Of a stretch of DNA of 12,368 nucleotides, positions 1 through 7,142 are shown piece by piece. Within the stretch, counting starts at the first letter, position 1. The number at the start of each line of letters is the position of its first letter. Made by a program: the position numbers and the translations under genes. The notes below the pieces were generated by a model, which worked only from the letters and a program-made list of their open reading frames with translations, made no database searches and was not told the DNA's origin. Source of the DNA: Candidatus Dormiibacterota bacterium (GTDB lineage Bacteria > Chloroflexota > Dormibacteria > UBA8260); NCBI GenBank assembly GCA_955652545.1, contig CATPCA010000114.1, positions 1-12,368 on the forward strand, in the 5' to 3' direction.

Positions 1-148
1 CGCTCGAACGGGAGGGGGTAGGCGTGACACGCGTAGGGAGCATCCGCAGCAGCAAGGAGACAGCCGTGCTGGCTCCGCCGCGCCCGCGAGGACAGCGACC
101 GAAGCGATGCTGCCGCACCCACCCCGGCTTTTGGGCGCCGCCGTCGCG
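1..148. other. Left-edge stretch without a supported gene
   Basis: This stretch lies downstream of the minus-strand response regulator. I see no convincing gene, RNA gene or strong terminator in it. A GGAGG at 11-15 precedes a GTG at 24 on the plus strand, but that frame soon runs antisense through the response regulator and resembles no family. Read in the regulator's direction, only a weak 4-bp CGGC/GCCG pairing around 127-142 is visible, too small to call a terminator. An ATG reading toward the window edge on the minus strand (near 41) leaves too little sequence to judge. Confidence 0.5.
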
Positions 149-748
149 TCAGATCAGGTGGCGCTTCCAGGCCTGCAGCACGGCGGCGGCCCGGTCCCGG
201 CATTCGAGCTTGGTGAAGATGTTGCTGACGTGCGTCTTGACGGTGTTCTCGCTGACGAACAGCGCGGTGGCGATCTGGGCGTTGTTGTTGCCATCGGCCA
301 TGAGCCGGAGCACCTCGAACTCGCGGCTGGTGAGGCCACCGTCGTCTCGCGCTGCGTCCATCATCTCCGGGTCGAGCAGGGATTCGCCGGCGGCAACTGC
401 GCGGATGGCCCCGGCGAGCTCCTCGCGGGAGGAGTCCTTGAGAAGGTAGCCGCGGGCCCCGGCGCGCAGCGAGGGAAAGATGTAGTCCTCGTTGCGGTAC
501 GTGGTCAGCACGATGACGCGCGCCTCAGGATCGTCGGCACGGATCCGGCGCAGCGCCTCGATGCCGTCCAGCACCGGCATCTGCACGTCGAGAAGGGTGA
601 TGTCGGGATGCTCGCGACGCGCCATCATGACCGCCTCCTCACCGTCTGCTGCGCGGGCGACGACCTCGATGTCGTCTTCGAGCTCCAGCATGGTGATGAG
701 CCCCTCGCGCACCACGGGGTGATCGTCGGCGACGAGCACACGGATCAC
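149..748 (-). CDS. NarL/FixJ-family response regulator with LuxR-type helix-turn-helix
   Basis: Cytoplasmic transcription factor, likely phosphorylated by the sensor kinase encoded just upstream. From the GTG at 748 it is 199 residues. Residues 1-115 form a receiver domain with acidic pair D8/D9, phospho-acceptor D54 (TLLD), switch T82/T83 and conserved K104 (YLLKD). Residues about 137-195 form a LuxR-type DNA-binding domain (LTSREFEVLRLMADG, then NAQIATALFVSENTVKTHVS). This layout is that of NarL/FixJ regulators; the length is slightly short because the linker is short. An in-frame GTG at 790 would add 14 residues (starting MEGCWW) that do not fit the family, so I chose 748, where the protein begins with the canonical strand VIRVLVADDH. 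Neither start has a convincing Shine-Dalgarno, so translation may depend on coupling to the kinase gene 62 bases upstream. The target genes are unknown; the divergent peptide-transport cluster is the obvious candidate. Confidence 0.93.
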   Translation of the reverse strand: MIRVLVADDHPVVREGLITMLELEDDIEVVARAADGEEAVMMARREHPDITLLDVQMPVLDGIEALRRIRADDPEARVIVLTTYRNEDYIFPSLRAGARGYLLKDSSREELAGAIRAVAAGESLLDPEMMDAARDDGGLTSREFEVLRLMADGNNNAQIATALFVSENTVKTHVSNIFTKLECRDRAAAVLQAWKRHLI

Positions 749-810
749 GGCGCGATTATCCGCGCCTGCTACCCACCAACAGCCCTCCACCGTTGAGTTG
801 CGACACGGCG

Positions 811-3339
811 CTACGCGCTGGCCGCCGTCTGCTGGGCTTCGAGCGGGACGCGCAGCGACACGCGGGTGCCGCCCTCCGTCCGGCTGGTGACCTCGAGCTC
901 GGCCCCGATCAGGCGGGCGCGCTCGTGCATGCCCACGATGCCGAAGCGGCCCGCCCTGGACCCGTTCTCATCGTCGACGTCGAACCCAGCCCCGTCGTCG
1001 CTGATCGACAGCCACAGCTCCCCGCCGCCGGCGCGGAGCTCGACGTCGACGAGGTGGGCACCGCTGTGATGGCCGGCATTGGCGAGCGCTTCCTGGAGGA
1101 TGCGGAAGACAGCCACCTCCGACTGCGGGGCGAGCGCCAGGTCACGGGGGACACCGTCGTTGCGCACGGTGACTGCGATGCCGGTGCGCGATCCGAACCG
1201 CTCGGCCTCCAGGGTCACGGCGGCGGTCAGCCCAGCCGCCTCCAGCGGCATCGGACGGAGGTTCCAGACGCTGCGCCGCGCCTCCTGCAGAGCCAGGCGT
1301 GCCTGTTCGCGGGCGGCGACGACGAGGTCGCGGGAGCGCTCCCCGCGATTGCGACTCTGCATCGCCTCGGCGGCTTCGAGCTGGAGCACGATGCCGGTGA
1401 GCTGTTGCGCCAGGGTGTCATGGATCTCCCTGGCCAGGCGGGTGCGCTCCTCGAGGACGGCAAGCTCACGTCCCTCGGCGGCGAACTGCGCGGTCCGCAG
1501 CGCCAGGCCGACCTGGTCGGCGACGGCGCCGAGCAGGATGCGGATCCGCTCGGGCACCTGGACGGACGAGAACACAAGCGCGGCGAGCGCGCCCAGCGGC
1601 GCTCCACCCGCCCCGACCGGGATGGCCACGACCCACCCGGCCGCTGATTGGCGCACCGTCAGCGCGTTCGTACTCAGGGCCACGGTGACCCCTTCGGCCA
1701 TCTCGTCGGCTGCCTCCCCGAGCCTCGCCGGGTGGTGGGTGACCATCCGTGGGAGATCGTGGGCCATGGTGTATCCCGCCGCTGCGGCCACAGGCAGGAT
1801 CGCCCGGACCGCCTCGACGGCCCCGCCGAGCAGTTCAGCGGGATCGAGCGATCGGGTCAGGGTCGCGGCCAGGGCGTTGAGAGCGACCAGTTCCTCGTTG
1901 CGGTCGCGCAGCTCCTCGGTGCGGTCGGCAACGCGACCTTCGAGCTCGCGGGCCGCCGCCAGGAGCGCCTCCCTCGAGGTGTTGATCTCGCGGCGCATCC
2001 GCTCGAGGGCCTCGCTGAGGAGGCCGACCTCGTCGTCGCCCTGGCGAGGCACCGGCTCGTCGGTGTGCCCTTGGGCGAGCCGCTCGGCGGAGGTGGTGAG
2101 GGCACGCACCGGACCCACCAGACGCCGGGAGAAGAGCGCTGCGAGGAGGACGGCGATCACCCCGATGAGCACCGCCAGCGGCAGCAGCTGGAGCAGAAGG
2201 ATGCGACGCACGCCATTGCGGATCCCGTCACCGAGGGACGCGGCGGCCGGGGCGAGGTCGCGAGTGGGCACCACCGTCGCCAGCGTCCAGTGGACGTCGT
2301 TCACCGGCGCGGTGAACAGCTCGCGGGGGACGCCCCCGATGGTGACCGGGATGACCGGCGGGTCTTGCGTGATCAGCTGGCTGAGCGAGATCCCGGGTGC
2401 GGCGAAGAGGCTGCCCTCGAAGCCGTTGGCGAGGCCGAAATCGGTGATCGCGCCGTTGCCGCCCGTCAGCCAGCGTCCGCTCGGGCTGAGCAGCACGGGG
2501 TAGGCGTCGGGGAGCGTCGACACCGAGGTCGGCAGCATCCCGGCGATGGCTGCGCTGGACAGCTCGGCGCCGACGAACAGGTCGCTGTTGGAGGGGAGTG
2601 CGGTCCAGAGGGTCACCGATGAACCGGTGGTGAACGCCGCGGTGTCGATGTCGCTCCACGCGGGGTAGACAGGGTTCTTGGCGGCATCGCCGCCCACCGT
2701 GGCCACCGCGGACTTGACCTGGCGATCGAGGAGGCCGACGGGATCGATGCGGTCGTTCTCGAGCAGGGTGGTCAGGGATGCAGCATCGACGACCGGAGTC
2801 TCGGTGAGCTCATGGTTGCTCCGGCTGTACAGCCACACGGCGGTGGCCGCGGGGTGCCGCTTGCGCACCGCGTCGAGCGCCGTGGCGATCGCCGCCCGGT
2901 TGGCACCGAGCGGATCGGCCACGCTGTCGGCCCCACGGAGAAGAGGACTCTGGGAGCCAACCAGCGTGACCGCCGGTCCCCCCAGGGCGAGGAGGCGGGC
3001 CCCACCGGCGATGGCGCGAACCGGCTGGATCGCGGCCCGGCTGCCCTTGACCAGGGGATCGACCGTCGCGGCGACCTGGCCGAGATCGGTGCCGAGGCTG
3101 TCGAGCAGGGTCTGCACCGTGCCCGCGCCGTCGATCGCTGAGCTGCTCTCGCGCTGCTCGGCGTCGGCGACGATGGTGCTGTGAGCCTCGTCGACCGTGG
3201 TCTGGTTGACCGCGGCGAGCTCGACGCCGACCAACGCCGTCAGCGCTGCCAGGGGGAGCAGGGCCACGGCGAGCATGGCGACGAGGATCCGCCGGTTGAG
3301 ACGGCGCGATCGCGACCTGCGCGCGAACAAACGGGTCAT
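811..3339 (-). CDS. Membrane sensor histidine kinase (extracytoplasmic sensor, HAMP, GAF-like, HisKA_3, HATPase)
   Basis: An 842-residue sensor kinase of the NarX/DesK-like class that pairs with LuxR-type regulators. TM1 is at about 19-43. A large extracytoplasmic domain follows (about 44-375), possibly dCache-like from its size and position. TM2 is at about 379-402, then a HAMP segment (about 403-455), a coiled-coil stretch (about 455-490) and a GAF-like region (about 490-615). The dimerisation/phosphoacceptor region has the motif ERTRLAREIHDTLAQQL with phospho-accepting H640. The ATPase domain shows the N-box (LQEALANAGHHSG, E750/N754), the G1 box DDGAGFD (781-787) and a G2-type GRFGIVGMHERA (797-808). 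It is transcribed with the regulator gene and diverges from the peptide-binding protein gene. The ligand cannot be read from sequence; peptides or amino acids are plausible given the neighbours. All catalytic motifs appear intact. Confidence 0.93.
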   Translation of the reverse strand: MTRLFARRSRSRRLNRRILVAMLAVALLPLAALTALVGVELAAVNQTTVDEAHSTIVADAEQRESSSAIDGAGTVQTLLDSLGTDLGQVAATVDPLVKGSRAAIQPVRAIAGGARLLALGGPAVTLVGSQSPLLRGADSVADPLGANRAAIATALDAVRKRHPAATAVWLYSRSNHELTETPVVDAASLTTLLENDRIDPVGLLDRQVKSAVATVGGDAAKNPVYPAWSDIDTAAFTTGSSVTLWTALPSNSDLFVGAELSSAAIAGMLPTSVSTLPDAYPVLLSPSGRWLTGGNGAITDFGLANGFEGSLFAAPGISLSQLITQDPPVIPVTIGGVPRELFTAPVNDVHWTLATVVPTRDLAPAAASLGDGIRNGVRRILLLQLLPLAVLIGVIAVLLAALFSRRLVGPVRALTTSAERLAQGHTDEPVPRQGDDEVGLLSEALERMRREINTSREALLAAARELEGRVADRTEELRDRNEELVALNALAATLTRSLDPAELLGGAVEAVRAILPVAAAAGYTMAHDLPRMVTHHPARLGEAADEMAEGVTVALSTNALTVRQSAAGWVVAIPVGAGGAPLGALAALVFSSVQVPERIRILLGAVADQVGLALRTAQFAAEGRELAVLEERTRLAREIHDTLAQQLTGIVLQLEAAEAMQSRNRGERSRDLVVAAREQARLALQEARRSVWNLRPMPLEAAGLTAAVTLEAERFGSRTGIAVTVRNDGVPRDLALAPQSEVAVFRILQEALANAGHHSGAHLVDVELRAGGGELWLSISDDGAGFDVDDENGSRAGRFGIVGMHERARLIGAELEVTSRTEGGTRVSLRVPLEAQQTAASA

Positions 3340-3352
3340 GGAGCCGACCCTG

Positions 3353-3358
3353 AGTATA
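3353..3358 (-). promoter_or_regulatory. Possible -10 element for the kinase-regulator operon
   Basis: Read on the minus strand this is TATACT, one base from the TATAAT consensus. It lies 13 bases before the kinase ATG, so a transcript starting at the usual distance would carry a 5' leader of only about 7 bases, that is, nearly leaderless. No good -35 hexamer is seen at 16-18 bases upstream (best is a weak TTCGGG), and only a weak CAGGG stands before the ATG. The AT-rich hexamer stands out in GC-rich DNA, but the call is tentative. Confidence 0.3.
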
Positions 3359-3386
3359 CGGTCGGCCTCGGCGCCGCCCGAAGAAA

Positions 3387-3404
3387 ATCACCCCAACGGG
3401 TGAT
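3387..3404. promoter_or_regulatory. Perfect 7-bp inverted repeat in the divergent intergenic region, candidate operator
   Basis: The sequence ATCACCC-CAAC-GGGTGAT is a perfect 7-bp inverted repeat with a 4-base centre. It lies 48 bases upstream of the kinase ATG and 99 bases upstream of the binding-protein ATG, in the 164-base region shared by both divergent genes. Outer GCCGCC (3373-3378) and GGCGGC (3405-3410) extend the symmetry with an 8-base offset on one side. Such symmetry suits a dimeric regulator such as the adjacent NarL-type protein, but the binding protein is unknown. An RNA hairpin in a leader is an alternative. Confidence 0.45.
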
Positions 3405-3503
3405 GGCGGCTGGGCAAGGTCGGTGCCAGAATGCGGCCCGTAGCCGCCGCATTGGGGTGGCAATTATTTGGCGCGGGACAGAGTGCCCGGCTGGGAGACG
3501 TGA

Positions 3504-5198
3504 ATGAAACACCGACGGATAGCCGTGGCGCTAGTCCTGCCTGCGCTCATTGCCACCGCCTGCGGCAGCGGCGGGGGCAGCAGCCCAGGCGGCCAGGCGC
3601 TGTCGCCCAATCAGGTGCTCAGGTTCCCCATGGTCGACGACATCAAGACGATGGACCCGGGACACGTGTCGACGGCCGTCGACATCGCATTCGTCGATGA
3701 GGTCTACGGCGGGCTGTATCGCCTCGACGACAGCCTCAAAGTGGTTCCGAACATCGCCACCGGCATGCCGGACATCTCCTCTGACGGTCTCACCTACACC
3801 TTCCACATGCGCCAGGATGTGAAGTTCTCCAACGGCGACCCGGTGACGTCCGCCAACGTGCTCTACAGCTGGAACCGCACCGCGCGTCTCAACGACTCGT
3901 ACGGCACCGTCTTCATCCCCGTCGTCGGCTACAAGGCCGTGGCTCCGTCCAGCGGCCGCCGGACCGCCACGACTCTCTCCGGCCTCTCGGCCCCTGACCA
4001 GTTCACGGTCAAGGCGACGCTGTCGTCACCAGCCGGGTACTGGCTCAGCGAGCTGGCGCTCTGGGCCGCCGCGGTGGTCGACCAGAAGGTCATCCCCAGC
4101 GACACCGACAAGACGTGGTGGGCCAACCCCACGACGGCGATCGGTACCGGACCGTTCAAGTTGACCGCCTATGTGCCCAAGGACCACCTGTCCTTCGCCC
4201 CCGTCGCCAACTGGTGGGGCGGAAGCACCGGGCACCTGACTGACATCGAGGCGACCGTCCTCGCCGACGAGTCCAGCCAGGTGACCAAGTACCAGAACGG
4301 CGGCTTCGACGAGATCGGCGCCGCCAACGGCCACCCACCACTGGACGCCGTCCGGAACTTCCAGGCGAACCCGGCTACGGCGAGCCAGTTCGTCAACATC
4401 CCCTCCGCACGTACAACCTGGGTCGGCTTCAACTTCACCAAGGGTCCGTTCGCGCCTGATCCCGCGGTGGGCTTCGACGATCCGATCGCCAAGGCCGGAC
4501 GCATGGCCTTCACCGAGGCGATCGACCGCACCCAGCTGACCAACGTCGCGTGCGGCCCCGGCGGCATCATCTGCAAGCCGGCGACTGGCGGCTACATCGC
4601 CAAGAGCCTGCAGGCATACCTGGGCGACAACCAGGATCCGACCGAAGTGTTCGACGCCACCAAGGCGAAGGCCGACCTCCAAAAGTGGGATCCCACGGGC
4701 ACCAAGCAGAAGGGGCTCGTGTACTGGACCAACACCGCCACCATAAACAAGGCGGTCGCGGACAACCTGCAGTCGCAGTGGCAGACCAACCTCGGTGTCC
4801 ATGTCGACACCCAGAGCACGGACTTCCCCACCTTCTTGACCGCACGTCAGGACAAGAAGTACATCCTCTTCCGTGACAGCTGGAGCGCCGACTACGACAA
4901 CCCGCAGGACTGGTTCGACAACCTGTTCATCTGCTCCCAGGCCGCCGTCGGGCTGGGCAACAACGACGGTTTCTGCGATCCACGGGTCGACACCCCCGTC
5001 AAGAAGGCTGAGGCGGAGACCGGGGCGCAGGCCGTCACCGACTACACCACGGCCGGCAAGCAGTTGATCACCGACGTCATCGGCGCCAATCTCTTCTACC
5101 AGACCGCCACGTATTTCATCAAGCCGTACGTCCAGGGCGGCGGGGGCAACGCGCTCTACGACAACAACTGGACTGGCATCTCGATCCTGGTTCACTAG
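3504..5198 (+). CDS. Peptide ABC transporter substrate-binding lipoprotein (SBP_bac_5 family)
   Basis: Extracytoplasmic receptor that would capture peptides, or a similar small solute, for the permease encoded downstream. The 564-residue product begins with a lipoprotein signal peptide: basic MKHRR, hydrophobic core, then a lipobox ending ATAC with lipidated Cys20. Family 5 features are clear: the region at about 94-125 (GLTYTFHMRQDVKFSNGDPV, then TSANVLYSW), GTGPF at 214-218, and an ADYDNPQDWF segment at 462-471 matching the ADY-P motif of DppA/OppA proteins. Length is typical. Cysteines C350/C357 and C477/C491 lie in the secreted portion and may form disulfides. GGGAG at 3493-3497, 6 bases before the ATG, supports this start. 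It is the first gene of the transporter cluster and diverges from the sensor kinase gene. The exact substrate (dipeptide, oligopeptide, nickel or sugar) cannot be assigned from sequence. Confidence 0.92.
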   Translation: MKHRRIAVALVLPALIATACGSGGGSSPGGQALSPNQVLRFPMVDDIKTMDPGHVSTAVDIAFVDEVYGGLYRLDDSLKVVPNIATGMPDISSDGLTYTFHMRQDVKFSNGDPVTSANVLYSWNRTARLNDSYGTVFIPVVGYKAVAPSSGRRTATTLSGLSAPDQFTVKATLSSPAGYWLSELALWAAAVVDQKVIPSDTDKTWWANPTTAIGTGPFKLTAYVPKDHLSFAPVANWWGGSTGHLTDIEATVLADESSQVTKYQNGGFDEIGAANGHPPLDAVRNFQANPATASQFVNIPSARTTWVGFNFTKGPFAPDPAVGFDDPIAKAGRMAFTEAIDRTQLTNVACGPGGIICKPATGGYIAKSLQAYLGDNQDPTEVFDATKAKADLQKWDPTGTKQKGLVYWTNTATINKAVADNLQSQWQTNLGVHVDTQSTDFPTFLTARQDKKYILFRDSWSADYDNPQDWFDNLFICSQAAVGLGNNDGFCDPRVDTPVKKAEAETGAQAVTDYTTAGKQLITDVIGANLFYQTATYFIKPYVQGGGGNALYDNNWTGISILVH

Positions 5199-5205
5199 GA
5201 CCGAG

Positions 5206-5227
5206 TTCCCCGTACTCAAACGGGGAA
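5206..5227 (+). terminator. First of two tandem hairpins after the binding-protein gene
   Basis: TTCCCCGT and ACGGGGAA form a perfect 8-bp stem around the 6-base loop ACTCAA, starting 8 bases after the binding-protein stop codon. No T-run follows, so it is more likely to block 3' exonucleases or act as a partial stop than to terminate alone. It lies just upstream of a second, stronger hairpin. Confidence 0.55.
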
Positions 5228-5243
5228 GAAGCGTCGTATCATC

Positions 5244-5274
5244 CGGGAAGCCCGCCACCGCGGCGGGCTTCCCG
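5244..5274 (+). terminator. Strong 13-bp hairpin, probable partial terminator or mRNA stabiliser
   Basis: CGGGAAGCCCGCC and GGCGGGCTTCCCG pair perfectly over 13 bp around the 5-base loop ACCGC. The sequence after the stem (ATCCGTTTCCGTTCC) is rich in T/C but has no uninterrupted T-tract, so a fully efficient intrinsic terminator is doubtful. Its place between a binding-protein gene and its permease gene matches the known arrangement in which such hairpins keep the binding-protein mRNA abundant while letting some transcription through. The permease ATG is 36 bases downstream with its own GGGAG. Confidence 0.65.
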
Positions 5275-5310
5275 ATCCGTTTCCGTTCCTCCTCACTGGC
5301 GGGAGACCCG

Positions 5311-6207
5311 ATGTCCAGAGGCACAGCCATCTACGGCGCCAAGCGCCTCCTCTTGGTGCTGGGCACGGCGTTCATCGTGTCCTCGGTGACGTTCCTCCTG
5401 GTGCACTCCCTGGCAGGGAACCCCTTCACCTGCGAGAAGAATCCCGCCGGCTGTCAGCACGAGGCGGCGGCCTACGGCCTCAACGACAACCTTTTCATCC
5501 AGTACAAGAACTTTCTCTGGAACCTGGCCCACGGCGACCTCGGCTACTCGTACGTCAACCAGGGCGTCCGGGTGATGCCGCTGCTGGTTCGCGAGGCCGG
5601 CAACAGCCTGATCCTGGGGCTGTTCGCGATCATGGTGACCATCGTGGTCGGTCTGATCGTCGGGGTCACCGCGGCGATCAAGCAGAACACCTGGGTCGAC
5701 TACTCATTGTCGAGCTTCGTGCTCGCCACCTTCCTGGTCATCATCGTCGCCATCCTGCTGCCCAACTGGGCCAACAGCATCGGCTGGGGAGCGCCGGAGC
5801 AGATACCCCTCCCCGCGATCGCGCTGGGGCTGCCCTATGCGGCCGTGGTGGCGAGGCTGACCCGGGCGAGCATGCTCGACGTGATCCGCCAGGACTACAT
5901 ACGAACCGCCTGGGCGAAGGGACTCTCATCGCGCGTGGTGATCGTTCGCCATGCGCTGCGCAACGCGCTGATCCCGGTGATCACCGTCGGTGGGCCGCTG
6001 GTCACCGCCATCATCACCGGCTCGGTGGTCATCGAGACCATCTTCGGCATCCCCGGCCTGGGCAAGGAGTTCGTCAACTCCATCCTCAACCGTGACTACG
6101 GCATCGTCGTCGGCCTGTACACCTTCTACGCGATCCTGGTGGGGCTGGCCAACCTGGGCGTCGACCTCCTGTATCCAGTACTTGATCCGAGGATTCGCTA
6201 CGCATGA
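5311..6207 (+). CDS. Peptide ABC transporter permease, DppB/OppB type
   Basis: First of two inner-membrane permease subunits that form the peptide channel (BPD_transp_1 family). The 298-residue protein has TM1 at about 10-34, an external loop with YGLNDNLFIQYKNFLWNLAHGDLGYSY (about 55-81, split by no gap), then a core of several membrane helices. The cytoplasmic EAA-like loop that docks onto the ATPases is at about 195-225 (DYIRTAWAKGLSS, then HALRNALIPV). The typical FGIPGLG (245-251) and C-terminal LYPVLDPRIRY are present. Length is near the low end for DppB. The external loop carries Cys41 and Cys48, which may form a disulfide. GGGAG at 5301-5305 supports the ATG. It overlaps the next permease gene by 4 bases (ATGA), so the two subunits are likely co-translated as a pair. 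Confidence 0.93.
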   Translation: MSRGTAIYGAKRLLLVLGTAFIVSSVTFLLVHSLAGNPFTCEKNPAGCQHEAAAYGLNDNLFIQYKNFLWNLAHGDLGYSYVNQGVRVMPLLVREAGNSLILGLFAIMVTIVVGLIVGVTAAIKQNTWVDYSLSSFVLATFLVIIVAILLPNWANSIGWGAPEQIPLPAIALGLPYAAVVARLTRASMLDVIRQDYIRTAWAKGLSSRVVIVRHALRNALIPVITVGGPLVTAIITGSVVIETIFGIPGLGKEFVNSILNRDYGIVVGLYTFYAILVGLANLGVDLLYPVLDPRIRYA

Positions 6208-7142
6208 CGACCATCACCACCGGCCTGGAGATGGGGGGCGGGCTGCAGGCCCCACCGGGAACCCCCGAAGTCACCGACTATTCCGTTGCTCCCGAACAGG
6301 TCAGCCTCTGGCAGGATGCCTGGCGGCGATTCCGTCGCAACAAGCTGTCGATAGCGGGGTTGGTGGTGTTCTTCATCGTTCTGCTGATGGCTTTCGTCAG
6401 CATCTTCTGGACCCCCTACAGCCTCTACGCCCAGGGCCTCGGCGATATCCAGGCTCCGCTCAGCTTGCAGCACCCGTTCGGGTTCGATGCATCCGGCCGT
6501 GACGTGCTCAGCTTCATCATGAAGGGCGCTCAGGTGGCCATCGTGGTCGGGGTGCTGACCGCGGTGATCACCTCGGTGGTCGGCATCGCCGCCGGCCTGG
6601 CCGCCGGCTTCTTCCGGGGCTGGGTGGACTCGGTGATCAGCGGGATCACCTACATCGGCTACGGCATCCCCAACCTGCTGATCGCGTTCCTGATCCTGTT
6701 CATCACCAACCGGCCGAGCATCCTCAACGTGATCATTGCCCTGAGCGTCACCAGCTGGATGGACATGGCCCGGCTAGTGCGCGGCCAGACCCTGGCACTG
6801 CGCGAGCGCGAGTTCGTCGAGGCGGCGCGGGCCACCGGCACCAAGAACATCCCCATCATGGTCCGCCACGTGCTGCCCAACGCGCTGGGACCGATCATCG
6901 TCCAGGCCACGTTCCTGATCCCGGCCGCGATCCTCTTCGAGGCCTTCCTCAGCTTCCTCGGCTTCGGCCTGCCCTCACCCGATCCCTCGTGGGGCGCGAT
7001 GGTCTCGGCCGGGCTGCAGGACCGCTTCCTCACCTACCACACCATGATCGTGCCATCCCTCGCACTCCTGATCACGCTGATGGCCGTGAACTTCATCGGC
7101 GACGGACTCCGCGACGCGCTCGACCCGAGGCTGAAGCGGTAG
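6204..7142 (+). CDS. Peptide ABC transporter permease, DppC/OppC type
   Basis: Second channel subunit, partner of the DppB-type protein. The 312-residue product has a cytoplasmic N-terminus with the OppC_N-like run [20 protein letters not shown] (34-53) leading into TM1 (about 50-70). The family motif [14 protein letters not shown] lies at 90-103. The EAA loop [13 protein letters not shown] (203-215), then [13 protein letters not shown] (222-234), is intact, and [14 protein letters not shown] (251-264) and [15 protein letters not shown] (296-310) are classic DppC/OppC signatures. Its ATG overlaps the upstream stop as ATGA, and its own TAG is followed without a gap by the ATG of the first ATPase gene. 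Translation is therefore probably coupled along the transporter. No defect is visible. Confidence 0.95.
   Translation: MTTITTGLEMGGGLQAPPGTPEVTDYSVAPEQVSLWQDAWRRFRRNKLSIAGLVVFFIVLLMAFVSIFWTPYSLYAQGLGDIQAPLSLQHPFGFDASGRDVLSFIMKGAQVAIVVGVLTAVITSVVGIAAGLAAGFFRGWVDSVISGITYIGYGIPNLLIAFLILFITNRPSILNVIIALSVTSWMDMARLVRGQTLALREREFVEAARATGTKNIPIMVRHVLPNALGPIIVQATFLIPAAILFEAFLSFLGFGLPSPDPSWGAMVSAGLQDRFLTYHTMIVPSLALLITLMAVNFIGDGLRDALDPRLKR

Noticed and set aside
24..449. Plus-strand frame starting at GTG 24 with GGAGG at 11-15
   Set aside because: The Shine-Dalgarno is good, but after about 40 codons it is antisense to the response regulator and the product is a low-complexity Arg/Ser/Ala protein.
749..790. 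Upstream GTG start for the response regulator
   Set aside because: It would add 14 residues before the canonical first beta strand of the receiver domain and has no better ribosome binding site. The GTG at 748 fits the family.
793..2622. Long plus-strand open frames (284, 474 and 324 codons) antisense to the histidine kinase
   Set aside because: They lie opposite a gene with all kinase motifs intact, are Arg/Gly/Ser-rich and resemble no family. Such antisense frames are expected in high-GC coding DNA.
3458..3472. Sigma-54-like TGGCA...TTTGGC upstream of the binding-protein gene
   Set aside because: The spacing between the GG and GC elements is one base too long and the second element does not match TTGC. 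The likely lineages also often lack sigma-54.
4026..5330. Minus-strand open frame of 434 codons across the binding-protein gene
   Set aside because: It is antisense to a clear SBP_bac_5 gene, shows no domain, and runs through the tandem hairpins and into the permease start.
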